A DNA stretch of 64,000 nt, from the NCBI GenBank assembly GCA_030867875.1, contig JAOWCC010001589.1:73493537-73557536 (forward strand), written 5' to 3'. Under the pieces are notes generated by a model. That model saw only the letters and a program-made list of their open reading frames with translations, was not told the DNA's origin and did not search any database. A program made the translations under genes and the position numbers. How positions within the stretch are numbered: the stretch's first letter is position 1; each line of letters opens with the position of its first letter. This stretch comes from Actinernus sp. WN-2022. Lineage: Eukaryota > Cnidaria > Anthozoa > Actiniaria > Actinernidae. This document shows positions 53,106 through 64,000 of the stretch, in pieces.

Positions 53106-54569
53106 TCAATCCTTATAAAACCAATGGCTTAACCTGAATCTTTATAAAGACCCTCATTCGTACAGTGAAAATCGTTAAAAAGACCCTTACGGGAAATCTC
53201 AGTTCATAAGATGAGACTCAGGGTTGCTCAACCAACGGTCTAAGTGCAATGACTCGAGGAGCTCGAAGGCAAAGCTCACAGTTATTCATACGCAACCAGC
53301 CTAACATTATGGGACCCAAATTTTCGCTCCGTATTCCAACTGCGCATGTCAGTGACGCACAACGTAGCTATAAACAAATAATTCTTCGCTTTTCATCTAA
53401 ATTTCTGAAAATTATTATTATCTTTATAAGTAACGTTTTTGAAGCAGTTCAATAAACTCGCAGCACGTGTCTAAAACCACGAGGCGATAAAACACTGCTG
53501 CTCGTTTATTAAACAGAACGTTAACAACAAAATATGTGTAAGAGCAAATGTTGAACCTTACAGGATTGTTATCGAATTCTCACCGGTGATGATTTGAGAG
53601 CGGCCTATCAGTGAGCCGCTTTCATAGTAAAAGCTGCCCGAACCGACAACCGAAAGCGGCACAGTGCTTTCCTTTCTTCATTGGAGAAGTGGTAGGACTG
53701 CTCTGGTAGATGTTAGGCTCGTTCATTTGTCAACAAAATCGAAAGAAGCTGCTAAACCTGGGGTTTCGGGGTTCAGTTCGTATGCGACGCAGGCTACTCG
53801 TCACGCAATGCGCGCCTTTCGAAGTGCTCTGTTGAGGTTTGTAAACTTCTGATCCAAAAAAACAAGAAAATGAGGATTTCACAAGCATTTCATCACTGGA
53901 AAAGTTAAATTTTCTTCTATGGTTTTATTTGTCAAAATTTGAGCTTGCTCTCGAGCGAGTTTGGGCAAGAAGTGTTTACGGCATTTTTGACTTTACGACT
54001 CGAAGGCATTTCATACGCAAAAAACAAACAAATTAAAGTAACATGGTCAAAAATGCTGTGGATCCGCGAGGCTTCTTTGCCGATAACAGGAGAGACGCAT
54101 AAAATACTAATTTCAATCATTATAAATGAACCGTCGACACTTTCAGTGATCCTTTTGCTTCTGAATCAGTAGGTTCTTTTTTCCCTTTAGGTTCCAAGTG
54201 AGAGCTTGAAAGTTTCTTGCACGAAACCGACTGTTCGTAGCTCCTTCTTCGACTTCAAATCGACCAGAAGTAACTGGCATTTTAGTAAGCCAGTTACACG
54301 CGTGTTTTGACAATAATCAGTAAGTAAAGAAAAACTTATAAAATCGCCTTTCCACAGAAATATTATTAAATGGCCATAAAATAAACAGTTTTCTTAACCG
54401 TGCTTGGTCGGCCTGTACGGGAGAATCTCGACATCGGGCTGTACTTTCCGACCTCTGTCAATAGTCTCCCATACAGATCTCGGTTAATATGAAAAAGGTA
54501 CGTAAGTCATTTGATTGCATTATTTTTACGCAATCGGCGCCACATGTCTAAAGCATTTGTCTAAAGCAT
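53106..54569. other. Intergenic, nothing firm
   Basis: Short frames only, without domain or splice support. Confidence 0.35.
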
Positions 54570-54760
54570 AACCAAGCCACTCACTCTCGGCAAACTCGCA
54601 ATCTGATTGGCTACGCAGCCACTGACTCTCGGCAAACTCGCAATCTGATTGGCTACGCAGGCATCGTCTATCGACAAACTCGCAATCTGATTGGCTACGC
54701 AGGCATCGTCTATCGACAAACTCGCAATCTGATTGGCTACGCAGGCATCGTCTATCGATC
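54570..54760. repeat. 42-44 bp tandem array with CCAAT boxes
   Basis: Five copies centred on aaactcgcaatctgattggc. Two begin with ctgactctcgg and three with gcatcgtctatcg. Each contains ATTGG, an inverted CCAAT box. Confidence 0.9.
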
Positions 54761-54935
54761 GATTTACGGCAATTTCGAAGAACGAGTGCAAGCAGACAAA
54801 GTTATAAAATCACCAACAAATGGCTTGTTGTCTACCTTTTTCACAGGTTTTCTCGATATTAGTCGGCAGCTAAGTTGGAACAGTAACGTAGCTTGATTAT
54901 GCTAAAACAATTAGACTTCTCGCTCTTGGTTTCTA

Positions 54936-55261
54936 AGGGAGCGGTCACTAATTATTTGGTGGGGGGGGGGGGGGGGGGGGGGAGGGGGACTACTATTTTT
55001 TTTTGGGGAGGGTCACATATTTTTTAGCGCAGATAAGGGGGAGTGTCACGATTTTGTATGCTCCAAATGGTTACCTGACATATTTATTAATCTACGTATA
55101 TTTGGGGGAGGGTCACAAAATTCTGGGCGCACGTTTAGCGGAGGTCAATATATTTTAAGTCTGGTTTGGGGGAGGGCCACAATTTTTAGGCCCGAATTTA
55201 TAAAAACTTAGTAGCCCTCCCCCACTTCCCCCTCCCCTCCAATAATTACTGACCGCTCCCT
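54936..55261. mobile_element. MITE with AGGGAGCGGTCA ends
   Basis: AGGGAGCGGTCACTAATTAT and the inverse of AGGGAGCGGTCAGTAATTAT. A long G run follows the left end, with gggggagggtcac words inside. Confidence 0.85.
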
Positions 55262-55727
55262 AACGACTTCCGTCCCCTCGCCAATTATCATGAGTCGATA
55301 GAAACAGTCTTAATTAAATAGTGTTATTAACGTATACTACGATATACCTAATGGAGGGAGTCAAACCAGCGGCTCATACATAATCGATAAACTGCTCAAT
55401 GACTTCGGAAGCAAGTTTGGCTACATTAACTCGCATAATACACGTTGAGAGTTTGGACGGGTGGCCCGCTAGCTGCGACCATAGCATATGGGAGAGGTTT
55501 GTTGTAACCTTCTTTTCCCATGAGCCAGTAAGTCTTCATAAACCCACGACCCTGTGTGGAAATGAAAAAAAGATTCATTAATATGATTGATTGTTGATTG
55601 ATGTTGATGTTGTTGCATGCCGCACACTGTCTAGCTCAAGTGGCTGAAGCCGGTCGTAAATTCAAAAGGCCAGACTGTTTTCTAGGACTGTGTAGTCGAA
55701 ACGTCAGGAATTCCAAATCAATTTTAA

Positions 55728-56254
55728 AGTGCATATAAGCATTTTGCAATTTTTATAGCTATGAACCTTCGAAAAGTTTTGAGTACTTCTGTGAAGAAAG
55801 TTTTGGTTTACAGTGAATACTTTATGTTATACGCTTGTTTGAAATCGTGTAAATGTGACCTTTCCTGACCCATGACCGCGTAAGTAAAAGCATGGGTCGA
55901 TTCCGGTATGACGTCATCTTGACATCATATAATTAATTCGGCTTTGCAATCATTTGAAGAAATACTTAACAAGAACAACAAACTGTGTATATTTTCTATG
56001 CATCGATGTTGTTGCGATAGATAGGCGCCATGGAGAATAATGCATTAATGAGATAATGTCTATCCAGGTATCGACCCAGGCTTTTACTTACGCGGTCATG
56101 GGTCAGGAAAGGTCACAAAAGGTCACATTTACACGATTTCAAACAAGCGCAGAACATAAAGTATTCACTGTAAACCAAAACTTTCTTCACAGAAGTACTC
56201 AAAACGTTTAGGAGGTTCATAGCTATAAAAATTGCAAAAAAGCTTATAGGTATT
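55728..56254. mobile_element. TTAA-flanked foldback MITE
   Basis: TTAA at 55724-55727 and 56255-56258. The ends are AGTGCATATAAGC and a diverged inverse. Arms contain gttttgagtacttctgtgaa and gaaagttttggtttacagtg. Confidence 0.8.
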
Positions 56255-56589
56255 TTAAGCTCCAAAAACCATTTCATCAAGCTAAACGGCTATTATAAGC
56301 ACAACACTATATTGTACAAAAAAAGTAAACAGCTTAACGTAGAACCCGTTCAGCTCGTCTCTAGAATCTTCGTTTTAAAACTCATAGGCAGTATTAAAGA
56401 AAACAGCAGAACTCTGGGAAGAAGAGTATTCAGGTGTCGCCAGGAGTTCATGCCCCACTGTACTACCCAGGTAGTGATGTGAAAGTACACAGCGGATGTA
56501 TCCGCGGAGAGCCGCAAACGAGGAGGAGCTAGGGGCAATGGGAGAACGGGTGTAATGATGTGCCAGTTTGTCGATCGGACGTTCAGTAC

Positions 56590-57000
56590 TGGTGGTACCC
56601 TGCGTGCCAGAGGTCCTTCTCTTTAAGTTGACTGACATAATGAGCAGAATCACCTCTGGAACGGAGTGCTAGGTTATACTATTCTGGAAGGACTTTGATC
56701 CCAAGCGTAACATTTTGATTGACACAATCTAAGCCAGTAAATAGAGGTGTGCCTCGTGATATGACAAGGTCACGTCCTGCGCACGTGAAGACCACGATGT
56801 AGATTATTTTTGACAGCCAATGAATGCGCTAACCCTGTTGACCAATCAACGTTTGCAAAGATATGGTCTTATTATTCGCTCGGTTACTTCAGAGAATCTA
56901 GCGCTCCGTTCCAGAGGTTCTTCTCGCGGGACCGGCACTCTTATGTCAGTAAACTCGGGCTGAAGGACCTTTGGCACGCAGGGTATACCGGTGGTGCATA
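56590..57000. mobile_element. Foldback element beside the cyclase exon
   Basis: Inverted halves: gacctctggcacgcagggta (minus sense, about 56597) and gacctttggcacgcagggta (56966), with gcgctccgttccagaggt. It abuts the last identified guanylyl cyclase exon. Confidence 0.65.
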
Positions 57001-57048
57001 ACGCTACGTCTTTATATTTTCTTTGATCAACTGAAAGTAATGACTAAC

Positions 57049-57140
57049 CTTCATGTATATATCTCCACGTTCCTGGAAGATGTAGCCGCCAATGTCCTTC
57101 AGGATATTATAACAAGCCTCGCTAACATGTATCTTGAAAG
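57049..57140 (-). CDS. Guanylyl cyclase exon g
   Basis: Acceptor actcag|CTT and donor AAG|gttagt. Encodes [12 protein letters not shown] and ERGDIYMK, the end of the cyclase fold. Confidence 0.9.
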
Positions 57141-60100
57141 CTGAGTCAGTAAGATGTAGCGAACATTAATGTCATCAGTATCATCACGTGAAGGGTGAAG
57201 GGTATAACGAGAATTACCAAACTATTAATAATATTGTGATTTTGTTTGGGTTTTATGAAAACTGTCGTAGTTAACAATTCTTGGATTGTAATTAATTGTC
57301 AGATATTTAAATGACAGAGATGCGACAGCTCTGTTGGTGGAAGCAATGAGAGAAGAACCAGAAATATTTTGTTGAAGCCAACTAACTTCGCTGCAATGAT
57401 AGGCTAAGAACAGACTAATAGAATATAGTGAGGTCCGTAAAGTTCTAGCTACCAAAACACGACTTGGGAAGTTTGGGACTTATCATTATTCTTAAAGAAC
57501 AGTGATACAACGCTAAAATTAACCTTGTTCAAGAATACCATGTTCAAGTATACATCATGTTTACCTAGACCTGTTGTCTCTATGCGTGAAGCCACGTTAA
57601 CAGTGTCTCCAAACAGACGGAAACGAGGCATGTGAATTCCAACAACAGCCGCTATACATGGACCTAGAAATTGGTACAGAATTTACTTAGAACTAAGTGA
57701 TTTGCTTTTATCACATTTTGATATACAGCTATTTCAAAAAGGTTGTCCCGGACAGACGGCAAACAAAACAAGCGACATTTAAGTGCAGAGCGAAATGGAG
57801 TGTGGTTGTAGCTGAAAGTCTGGTGAATTCGTTTGTTTTTGGGTCAAACACTTTTAGGCGAATATTAATGTTTATAGCCACAACCATTTCGGTCTGGGAA
57901 TGTCGTTTGCCGTTCGGCCCGTACCGTACAACCTAACCCGTACCGTACAACCTAACCCGTACCGTACAACCTAACCCGTACCGTACAACCTAACCCGTAC
58001 CGTACAACCTAACCCGTACCGTACAACCTAACCCGTACCGTACAACCTTTTTTGAAATAGGTGAATACACGTAGGTCACTAATCACTAGCAATACATAGA
58101 GTGTGGCACGGCGGTTGTTTCCACAGGTCTTGATCGGCAAACTTAGTTCACTGATGTCAATTTAAATATTAGTAGTGATAACGGCTGACCAGGCTATGAT
58201 GACGGCTCAAATCATAAGAAAGCTCAGTACAAAAAGTGAATGCGCACTTCTGATATATCTCATTACTATATTCGCGATCGTAGTAAATGTCTTCTACAGT
58301 AATTATAGATCTTGGAAAAGGTCATTGGCGTCAGCGACAACTAAAGTCCGAAATGATAGTGGACGCTTATCTTAATGAAGGCGGTAAGACTTGCATTTCA
58401 ATTACGACGACAAAAAGCACTATTTCTCAGTTTTCCATTTCTTTTCTGAACCAGAGAAATATCTCAAGAGTATTTCCATTGTGTGCCTGTCGTGTTTATG
58501 GTAGACAGATTTAATCCGAATTGTTTTAAACCGCGAAAACGGCTAGTCTTTACCAGTCAAGTGTGTGAAGTGTGATTCTTACACTGTGTACCAGAGTACA
58601 GAAAACAACATAATGAGTGCGTTACCTGTCATTTCCACGTGCAGCTATATATTGTATTCCGTCCGGGTATTAGTGTTATTGTTTTTAGCCTTATTTTTAT
58701 GTCATTGCCCTGATCCTGGCGCTTAAACTTTCAATATGGCGAGAACTAAAAGAGACTCAAAAACAATTCGGAATAAAACACTCATCTTGTCGTTTGATTC
58801 CCGAAGAGAAAATCTCTCCACATAACCATTTTTCCAAAAAACATTCGGGGATTTAATCACAGCCAGTTAAAAATTCCCTATATCGCAAGAATCTATAAAA
58901 CATAGAGTTCCTGCATTGCATCGGGTTTTCTTTGAATTTTCATTCCAGGAAGCTCCATGAGAGTTGAATCTCAGAAGCCGTCATTTTGTAATTGCCACAA
59001 AATTCATCACATATTAAATATCGATCAGCTAAAACCTAGGTGCAGCAGTGTTATATGTTACTAGTGTACTAATTTCCAATGTTTTGCAGAAATAAATGGC
59101 TTGCACTCTACTGGTAATAATACTTTATTTAAACAGCCGGTAACTCAATGGAATTACACAATTAATTGTCATCAAGAGAGCATTAAGTATAAGCTAAGAG
59201 AGAGAATCTCGTAGTGTGTGGCGTGCGATGATATGTCGAATAAAATCTATTTTTAGTAACCAGAAGCAGTTGAAGCAAAGTGGGCGTGTGCGCGACAACT
59301 AAAAATTGGCGCGAAAATATTGGCCGTCAAAAGCCGTTTTTTAAGTTATCGCACGCGCGCCCACTTTGCTTCAACTGCTTCCGGTTACTAAAAATAGATT
59401 TTATTCAACATTATCACCACACAGGCGCGCGTATTGGAAATTCCCTCTCTCAGTTATGCTCTCTCTTGTTGTCATTTATGTTAGGTGTTTTATTACAACA
59501 TAAATAAAGACGCCCTTGCAATGGTGAGATGTCCTGACCTAAATTGCGCAGTTCTCTTAAACTCAGCACAGTATCCGGACAGATTGATGATACTTACCGC
59601 TGTGTATGCCAGCTCGTAACTGCAGCTTCATCTGAGGTCGATGGCGAATCTTGAATTGAGTCATGAGACTGAGTATATCAAGTGACATGTTGGCTATCTC
59701 GGCTGCGTGTTGAATACCATTACGCACTGGTAGACCAGACACGACCAACAAGCAGTCACCAATGGACTCTACCTTGTACACGTTATGGTTAGCCAGGATC
59801 TTGTCCAGCGCGACGTATAGGTCATCTAACAAGGTTATAATCTGTTGGTAAAGTAAGAGGAGAAGAGCAAATGATACAGTGACCTGTGAGTAGAAAAAAG
59901 GCGTTTTAGACATTTCCGTGGAGCAACTCCAAATCAGTTTGCTAGTTAAAGTAAGCTGAACTGAGGTACGATTTATATAATGTATTGTTGTCAGTAGAGA
60001 GTGCAGCTAGCAAGATTATGGTTGAAGCCCGAGGGTGATTTCTAGGGATTGAGGTTTTTCTGGAAATCAACATAATCGTACCTCCATCGGGGTGCTGTCG

Positions 60101-63100
60101 GAGGTCAGATCCGTAAAGCCAACCACTTCACTGAAGAAGATGGTGACCTCATCAAACTGCTCTGGGTTGACATCCTTGCCATTCTTTAAATCTTCAGCCA
60201 CGGTGCTAACGACAGGGACACAAATAACATATATTTTAGGACTCAGCTCTCTTTTTGGAGGTAGCTTTAATTTTCCTAAGGTGTACAACTATGGAAAGAC
60301 ATAAGAACAATCATCTGGTACGTACAACAGTCATCACATACGTCATGTGTCTGGAGTGGCCAACTTACGGTGGCAACATATTGTACAGTAATCTCTCCGT
60401 TTTCTTCTTCTCTTGTTCCAACAGACGCCTTCGTTTCTCCACCAGCTCCTCCATGTTATCAGTGTGACGCTCAATTAGGTTGATCATGTTGTCCAAGATG
60501 TTGTAGTCCCTGAAACGAAAAGAAAAATACTGAGTGGCCTGGAGAGACACATGTTAGGGAGATTAAGAAACCACGACGGCGTTGGCAGTGACGATGGGAT
60601 ATCGAAAAGTGTTTTCTTCCGAAATTTGCCTTTAATTATTCGCCTTTAATTATTTTTCACATCCAAATGATCGAAAAATATAATAAGCATCGAGTTCCCT
60701 TTACGCAGAACGAAAGACGGACTGATTTACTATTGACGTTCGCGTTCTCTATGAAACGTAAAACGTATGGTTTTCACGTTGTGTTTTTGTAGACGACGGT
60801 CAAAATTTTATGCCGTCGTGGTTTCTTAAAGTCCTCATTTAGGAAGGCGGCAATTCCTCTTCAAGAAAATTTCCTATCACTCCATGAGGATTCTCCTACC
60901 AGGTTAACAATCCTTCTATGGAGGGATAACCGTATATATTGGAAGATAGATAGATAGATAGAACCATAATACAGGATAAAATATGTTAACTTCTGTAAAT
61001 AAAAGGAGAGGTGCATGACAAGTGCTGAGAAGGGTTAAGCTAATTAAGGACAGGGATTTAAGCCTTCAACAAAAAAATCACTAAAACTTGCCTTAAATTG
61101 CACATGGATGCGGAACAACTTTCATTTTTCGTCAGAAGATTAAACTAATGGACCTTGACATTAAGGCATTAAGGCTTTCACAGATGTCACGTGATAAAAT
61201 ATTAAATTCAATTTGCGGTGATGTGGGAAAAACAGGAAACATGATATTTCAATGCATTACAAGTGGCACAACACCCTGAGATAGAAGAGATATACCATGT
61301 GAATGTCCTGGTATGCTTTACAAAAATGTTCGATAAAGGATGGCAAAGATTAAAGTGGATTACAAAAGCTTAGTCTAGAAACTTGATTTCGGTTACAGTG
61401 AACCGATTTCAAGTTGCTCTAAATTTCTCTTACAAGCATTATTTTTCATCCACTCGAATCTTTGCCATCCTTCATCAAAATTGTCTCTAATTTTCTCCAG
61501 TATACCTGGAAAGCATACTCTGCTAATCTGAGTAGCTATTTTTATCTTTCGTCATGAGAAAGTGTAGCATTTGGGGGTTGACATGCAGTATCCCGTTAAG
61601 CTTAACTACACACTGTGTGCAAGTTCAATTAATGATTAACTGTATATCGTTAATTGAACAGTTACACACTAATGATTACCGGTTAACAATATAGATGCAA
61701 AACTGAAAAGGAGAACTAAATTAACTAGTTTTGCATCGAATTAACTGTGGTTGCACAGCTGCTAGTGATTAACATGTCCATGCTCAGCCAATCAGAACTG
61801 AATATTTTTGTATCTACCATTATTAATTATTTATGCTTCCCACAACCGCATATTGTCTTGAAATCTACGACCTCACATGGTCACGTGAACATGGTCACGT
61901 GACAGTCCACGTGACCGCGGTAACAAGTAGATAACCATAGCAATTTAAATCACTCATCACAATATACAAATGTGCCACTTCTGAGGAATATTTGATAACA
62001 ACTGGGACGTTTGTGCTGTATTCCGTAATGTAGCCTCATTTCCATGAAATCACAGGCCTTAAAGTGCATATCAGCCCTGGCTAATTCCATTTCTTACGAA
62101 GAGACTAGAGGCCATAGCTAAATGATTCCGGAATAAAATGTTGATTTGATTTATTTGTTGTGACGTATTGGCCGTTCAAAGTCGCCCAAAAACGTGTATT
62201 GGGTTGCCTGTGGACCGAAATGAAACGCGCGAGAGCGCTTTACAAAATTGGCACTGGGTCTAGTTGACGTCATCACCAGAACACGCTCGACCTGCCATTG
62301 CATGAAAGGCCTTACCGAGTAAAGCTCTCCGAAACGTTTATAGCGATATTATCATCTTTCTCAGTTATCTGTTCAATTATTTTACAAATATGCCAACGAG
62401 GTGCGTCGCTTTATATGCGAAGAGACGAGTTCTGTTGATGACGTCAGTTTCATTCTCGTCCCAGTCCCCGGACTTGCACGGAAATGAAGTCTGACTTTGG
62501 AAGTTTAGCCGCTAAAAGAATATTTTTGTTATTTTTCGGTGTTTTTTCCATACCTTTTAAGGTCTAAGCTTTTCAAAAATGCATAACTGGCCAGGGCTTA
62601 TATGCACTTTAAATGGGTTCACATCCAGTGTTCTCCTATGACTATTGCTGATTCTTTATAATACCAAAAATTCCTGTCGACATTGAGCCATTTTCAACAT
62701 GGAATTTGAGAGTTAAGAGAGCGGGAGCATTGCATGGATTCTCTCTCTTCCCTTTCTCTCAGTTAAATTATCAATAATATTATATCCAATTCTACTGATC
62801 ACTCCAGCTTCGTCAACAAAAACAATCCAGTTGATACCTGCAACACAATTTTATTGCTAGCATTTTAGTTTTACCTTCCCATCACCTTCCGAAGTTGGTC
62901 AACAATCTTACTGAAATGTGGTCTCTTGTCAGGGTCATCATTCCAGCACTGCTGCATGAGGGTGTGTATTTCTTGTTTGCAAGCATCGATAGGTACCACT
63001 GGTCTGAAGGGAGGGTCCTCGTGTGACGTCACTCGGTTGATTACGTCTGAAAAAGAATACATCTAAGGGATTAAGCCACTTACTACGTACCAATACGAAC

Positions 63101-63794
63101 ATACTTAGACGTGCCAGTTTATTTGAGAGATGTCCTTGATATACCCTACGAGCATCACCTCTCTTACTAATAGAATAGTTAGAAATAAAGGTGTCTGCAA
63201 ACCCATGTCTATGTACAACTAACTGATTCTAAATCTGAATGTCGACAGCACGTGGCGTATTTCATTGCTTTAAAACCCTCATTTTATCAATTCAAGACAT
63301 CTTGCAGAATGGATTGTTGAGTGGCGTGCACTCATCTATTAAAATAGGTTAGCGAAAGACGTCCAATTAAATTCTTACATCGTGTTTTCTCCCAATTGTA
63401 ATTAGACAGTTATTGATTTGATTTAACAGGAATAGGGGGAAAAGTAAAACAGGTTGCATTTTGTAAGAAAAATGAGTAACAGAAAGAAAATAAATGTAGT
63501 TTAGACTTCACAACACAATATTATACTTTGTTAGTTTTCGATGCAATTAGGTTTCAATGGGTATAATATATATATATATGGCCGACATCTCTTGGTACAC
63601 TCTGCACATACTTGCTACAGCATTACTTCAGCATGCCATACCTTTATAGATCATGTTTGTACACATGCAGTACGGCGCAGCTCTCATGGCAATCTCTTGA
63701 AGGATGATACCATAGCCATACACGTCTCCTTTCTGAGATCCACGAATATCCATCTTGCCTTCCTGGATACACTCAGGGGCGCACCACAACATGT
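57049..63794 (-). CDS. Receptor-type guanylyl cyclase, partial (seven exons)
   Basis: Minus-strand exons: 63794-63642, 63046-62875, 60509-60369, 60205-60082, 59841-59598, 57663-57565 and 57140-57049. All are GT-AG with matching phases. The first two encode the C-terminal lobe of the kinase-homology domain ([38 protein letters not shown]). The third is the dimerising coiled-coil linker ([20 protein letters not shown], ending NMLPP). The rest is the cyclase domain: [53 protein letters not shown], ending GDIYMK. The family converts GTP to cGMP at the membrane. Two active-site positions differ from usual: Glu for the first metal Asp (FSE for FSD) and Arg for the guanine-recognising Cys (RFRLFGD for RYCLFGD). 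The extracellular and transmembrane parts lie beyond the window. The last exon after GDIYMK was not found. Confidence 0.93.
57565..57663 (-). CDS. Guanylyl cyclase exon f
   Basis: Acceptor ttctag|GTC and donor CTAG|gtaaac. Carries [12 protein letters not shown] with the transition-state Asn and Arg kept; Arg replaces the Cys three residues before GDT. Confidence 0.93.
57729..58060. mobile_element. Foldback element with 19-bp terminal array
   Basis: CTATTTCAAAAAGGTTGT at the left and CTATTTCAAAAAAGGTTGT (inverted) at the right. Arms continue with gacagacggcaaac and aatggttgtggc. The right arm has a tandem array next to the end. It is in a guanylyl cyclase intron. Confidence 0.85.
57920..58047. 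repeat. 19-bp tandem array, about 6.7 copies
   Basis: Unit cgtaccgtacaacctaacc, almost without variation. Confidence 0.97.
58061..59099. other. Guanylyl cyclase intron, nothing assigned
   Basis: AT-rich with short frames only. Confidence 0.4.
59100..59510. mobile_element. Foldback element in cyclase intron
   Basis: The core pair aaaatctatttttagtaacc (59244) and its inverse (about 59384), with gaagcagttgaagcaaagtg. The outer pair agagagcattaag/ctctctcagttatgc widens it. Confidence 0.75.
59598..59841 (-). CDS. Guanylyl cyclase exon e
   Basis: Acceptor caacag|ATT and donor AGCG|gtaagt. Carries VYKVESIGD, with the guanine-contact Glu and second metal Asp kept, and RAGIHSG. Confidence 0.94.
60082..60205 (-). 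CDS. Guanylyl cyclase exon d (cyclase start)
   Basis: Acceptor cgttag|CAC and donor GAG|gtacga. Carries [12 protein letters not shown] with Glu at the first metal position. Confidence 0.93.
60369..60509 (-). CDS. Guanylyl cyclase exon c (coiled-coil linker)
   Basis: Acceptor tttcag|GGA and donor CACC|gtaagt. A highly charged heptad stretch ends in LLYNMLP. Confidence 0.93.
60567..60825. mobile_element. TTAA-flanked MITE, GAAACCACGACGGC ends
   Basis: TTAA at 60563-60566 and 60826-60829. The terminal 14 bp are perfectly inverted. Same family as 4541-4770. Confidence 0.85.
60830..62058. other. Guanylyl cyclase intron, small inverted repeats
   Basis: Holds a short tagatagatag run at 60948-60962 and a loose inverted pair aaggatggcaaagatt / aatctttgccatcctt (61337, 61461). 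Three CACGTG palindromes occur at 61880-61915. No gene seen. Confidence 0.5.
62063..62608. mobile_element. TTAA-flanked MITE, AGTGCATATCAGCC ends
   Basis: TTAA at 62059-62062 and 62609-62612. The ends are AGTGCATATCAGCCCTGGC and AGTGCATATAAGCCCTGGCC (inverted). Same terminal family as 4775-5157, with a different interior. Confidence 0.85.
62875..63046 (-). CDS. Guanylyl cyclase exon b (kinase-homology end)
   Basis: Acceptor tttttcag|ACG and donor GAAG|gtaaaa. Contains [12 protein letters not shown], the last kinase-lobe motif. Confidence 0.92.
63047..63641. other. Guanylyl cyclase intron, no element
   Basis: AT-rich intron with a short (at)n run at 63568-63580. Nothing recognised. Confidence 0.4.
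63642..63794 (-). CDS. Guanylyl cyclase exon a (kinase-homology)
   Basis: Acceptor ttacag and donor AAAG|gtatgg. Carries the APE-like CAPECIQ and [11 protein letters not shown] motifs. Confidence 0.9.
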
Positions 63795-64000
63795 CTGTAA
63801 TAAAACGTCAACTTTCAATGCCTTCACTTGTCACGCACTCACTTGTCACGAACAAAGGTCTCAGAGACAAGTTTACGTACGATAATCTTAATGTTTGGCA
63901 TGGCGTCATGAAAATAGCGCGCCCGCGATTTAGTAGCGGTAAGATGAAAGCCATACTGTGAACATTTTTATTTCGACGTAATCTATCTGAACATTTGACA

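Noticed and set aside
56375..56653. Possible C-terminal tail exon of the guanylyl cyclase
   Set aside because: The frame is open, but it overlaps a foldback repeat, has no recognisable GKG-TYWL-type tail and no clear acceptor in the needed phase.

Overview
The window looks like a repeat-rich piece of a metazoan nuclear genome, most likely an anthozoan cnidarian such as a reef coral. The evidence is an AT-rich background, intron-containing animal genes with GT-AG splice sites, and very many short inverted-repeat (foldback) elements, old CR1/L2-like LINE pieces and a tRNA-derived SINE. The species assignment is inference; no single marker in the window proves it.

Four host genes can be read. 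(1) MRPL49 (mitochondrial ribosomal protein mL49) lies on the minus strand, with four coding exons from 15021 down to 7771. (2) FAU (FUBI ubiquitin-like protein fused to ribosomal protein eS30) lies on the plus strand, with three coding exons from 15283 to 30692 and a probable non-coding TOP-type first exon. The two are head to head, about 100 bp apart, so they share a bidirectional promoter; the same pairing exists in humans, where MRPL49 was named NOF1, neighbour of FAU. (3) An intronless class A GPCR of 329 residues is on the minus strand at 38393-39382. (4) The 3' part of a receptor-type guanylyl cyclase, seven exons, runs on the minus strand from 63794 to 57049. Its N-terminal part lies beyond the right edge, and two catalytic-site residues are substituted.

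Between and inside these genes are mobile elements. Positions 1-6000 hold several broken LINEs and two abutting TTAA-flanked MITEs. FAU intron 2 contains an 11.3-kb TTAA-flanked giant inverted repeat, with an intact and apparently very young Ty3/gypsy-type LTR retrotransposon (19136-24568, identical 144-bp LTRs, 5-bp target duplication) near its centre. FAU intron 3 contains a LINE split by a 1.02-kb piggyBac-type element. Positions 31000-57000 are mainly foldback elements, minisatellites and G/C-run elements around the GPCR.

Three themes stand out. Several inverted-repeat elements carry a tandem array built from their own terminal sequence. Three elements share TAGCCT termini and 9-bp target duplications, as in Drosophila foldback elements. 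Several unrelated MITE families use TTAA targets. One terminal-inverted-repeat element (45660-47309) carries a broken PHD-finger gene.
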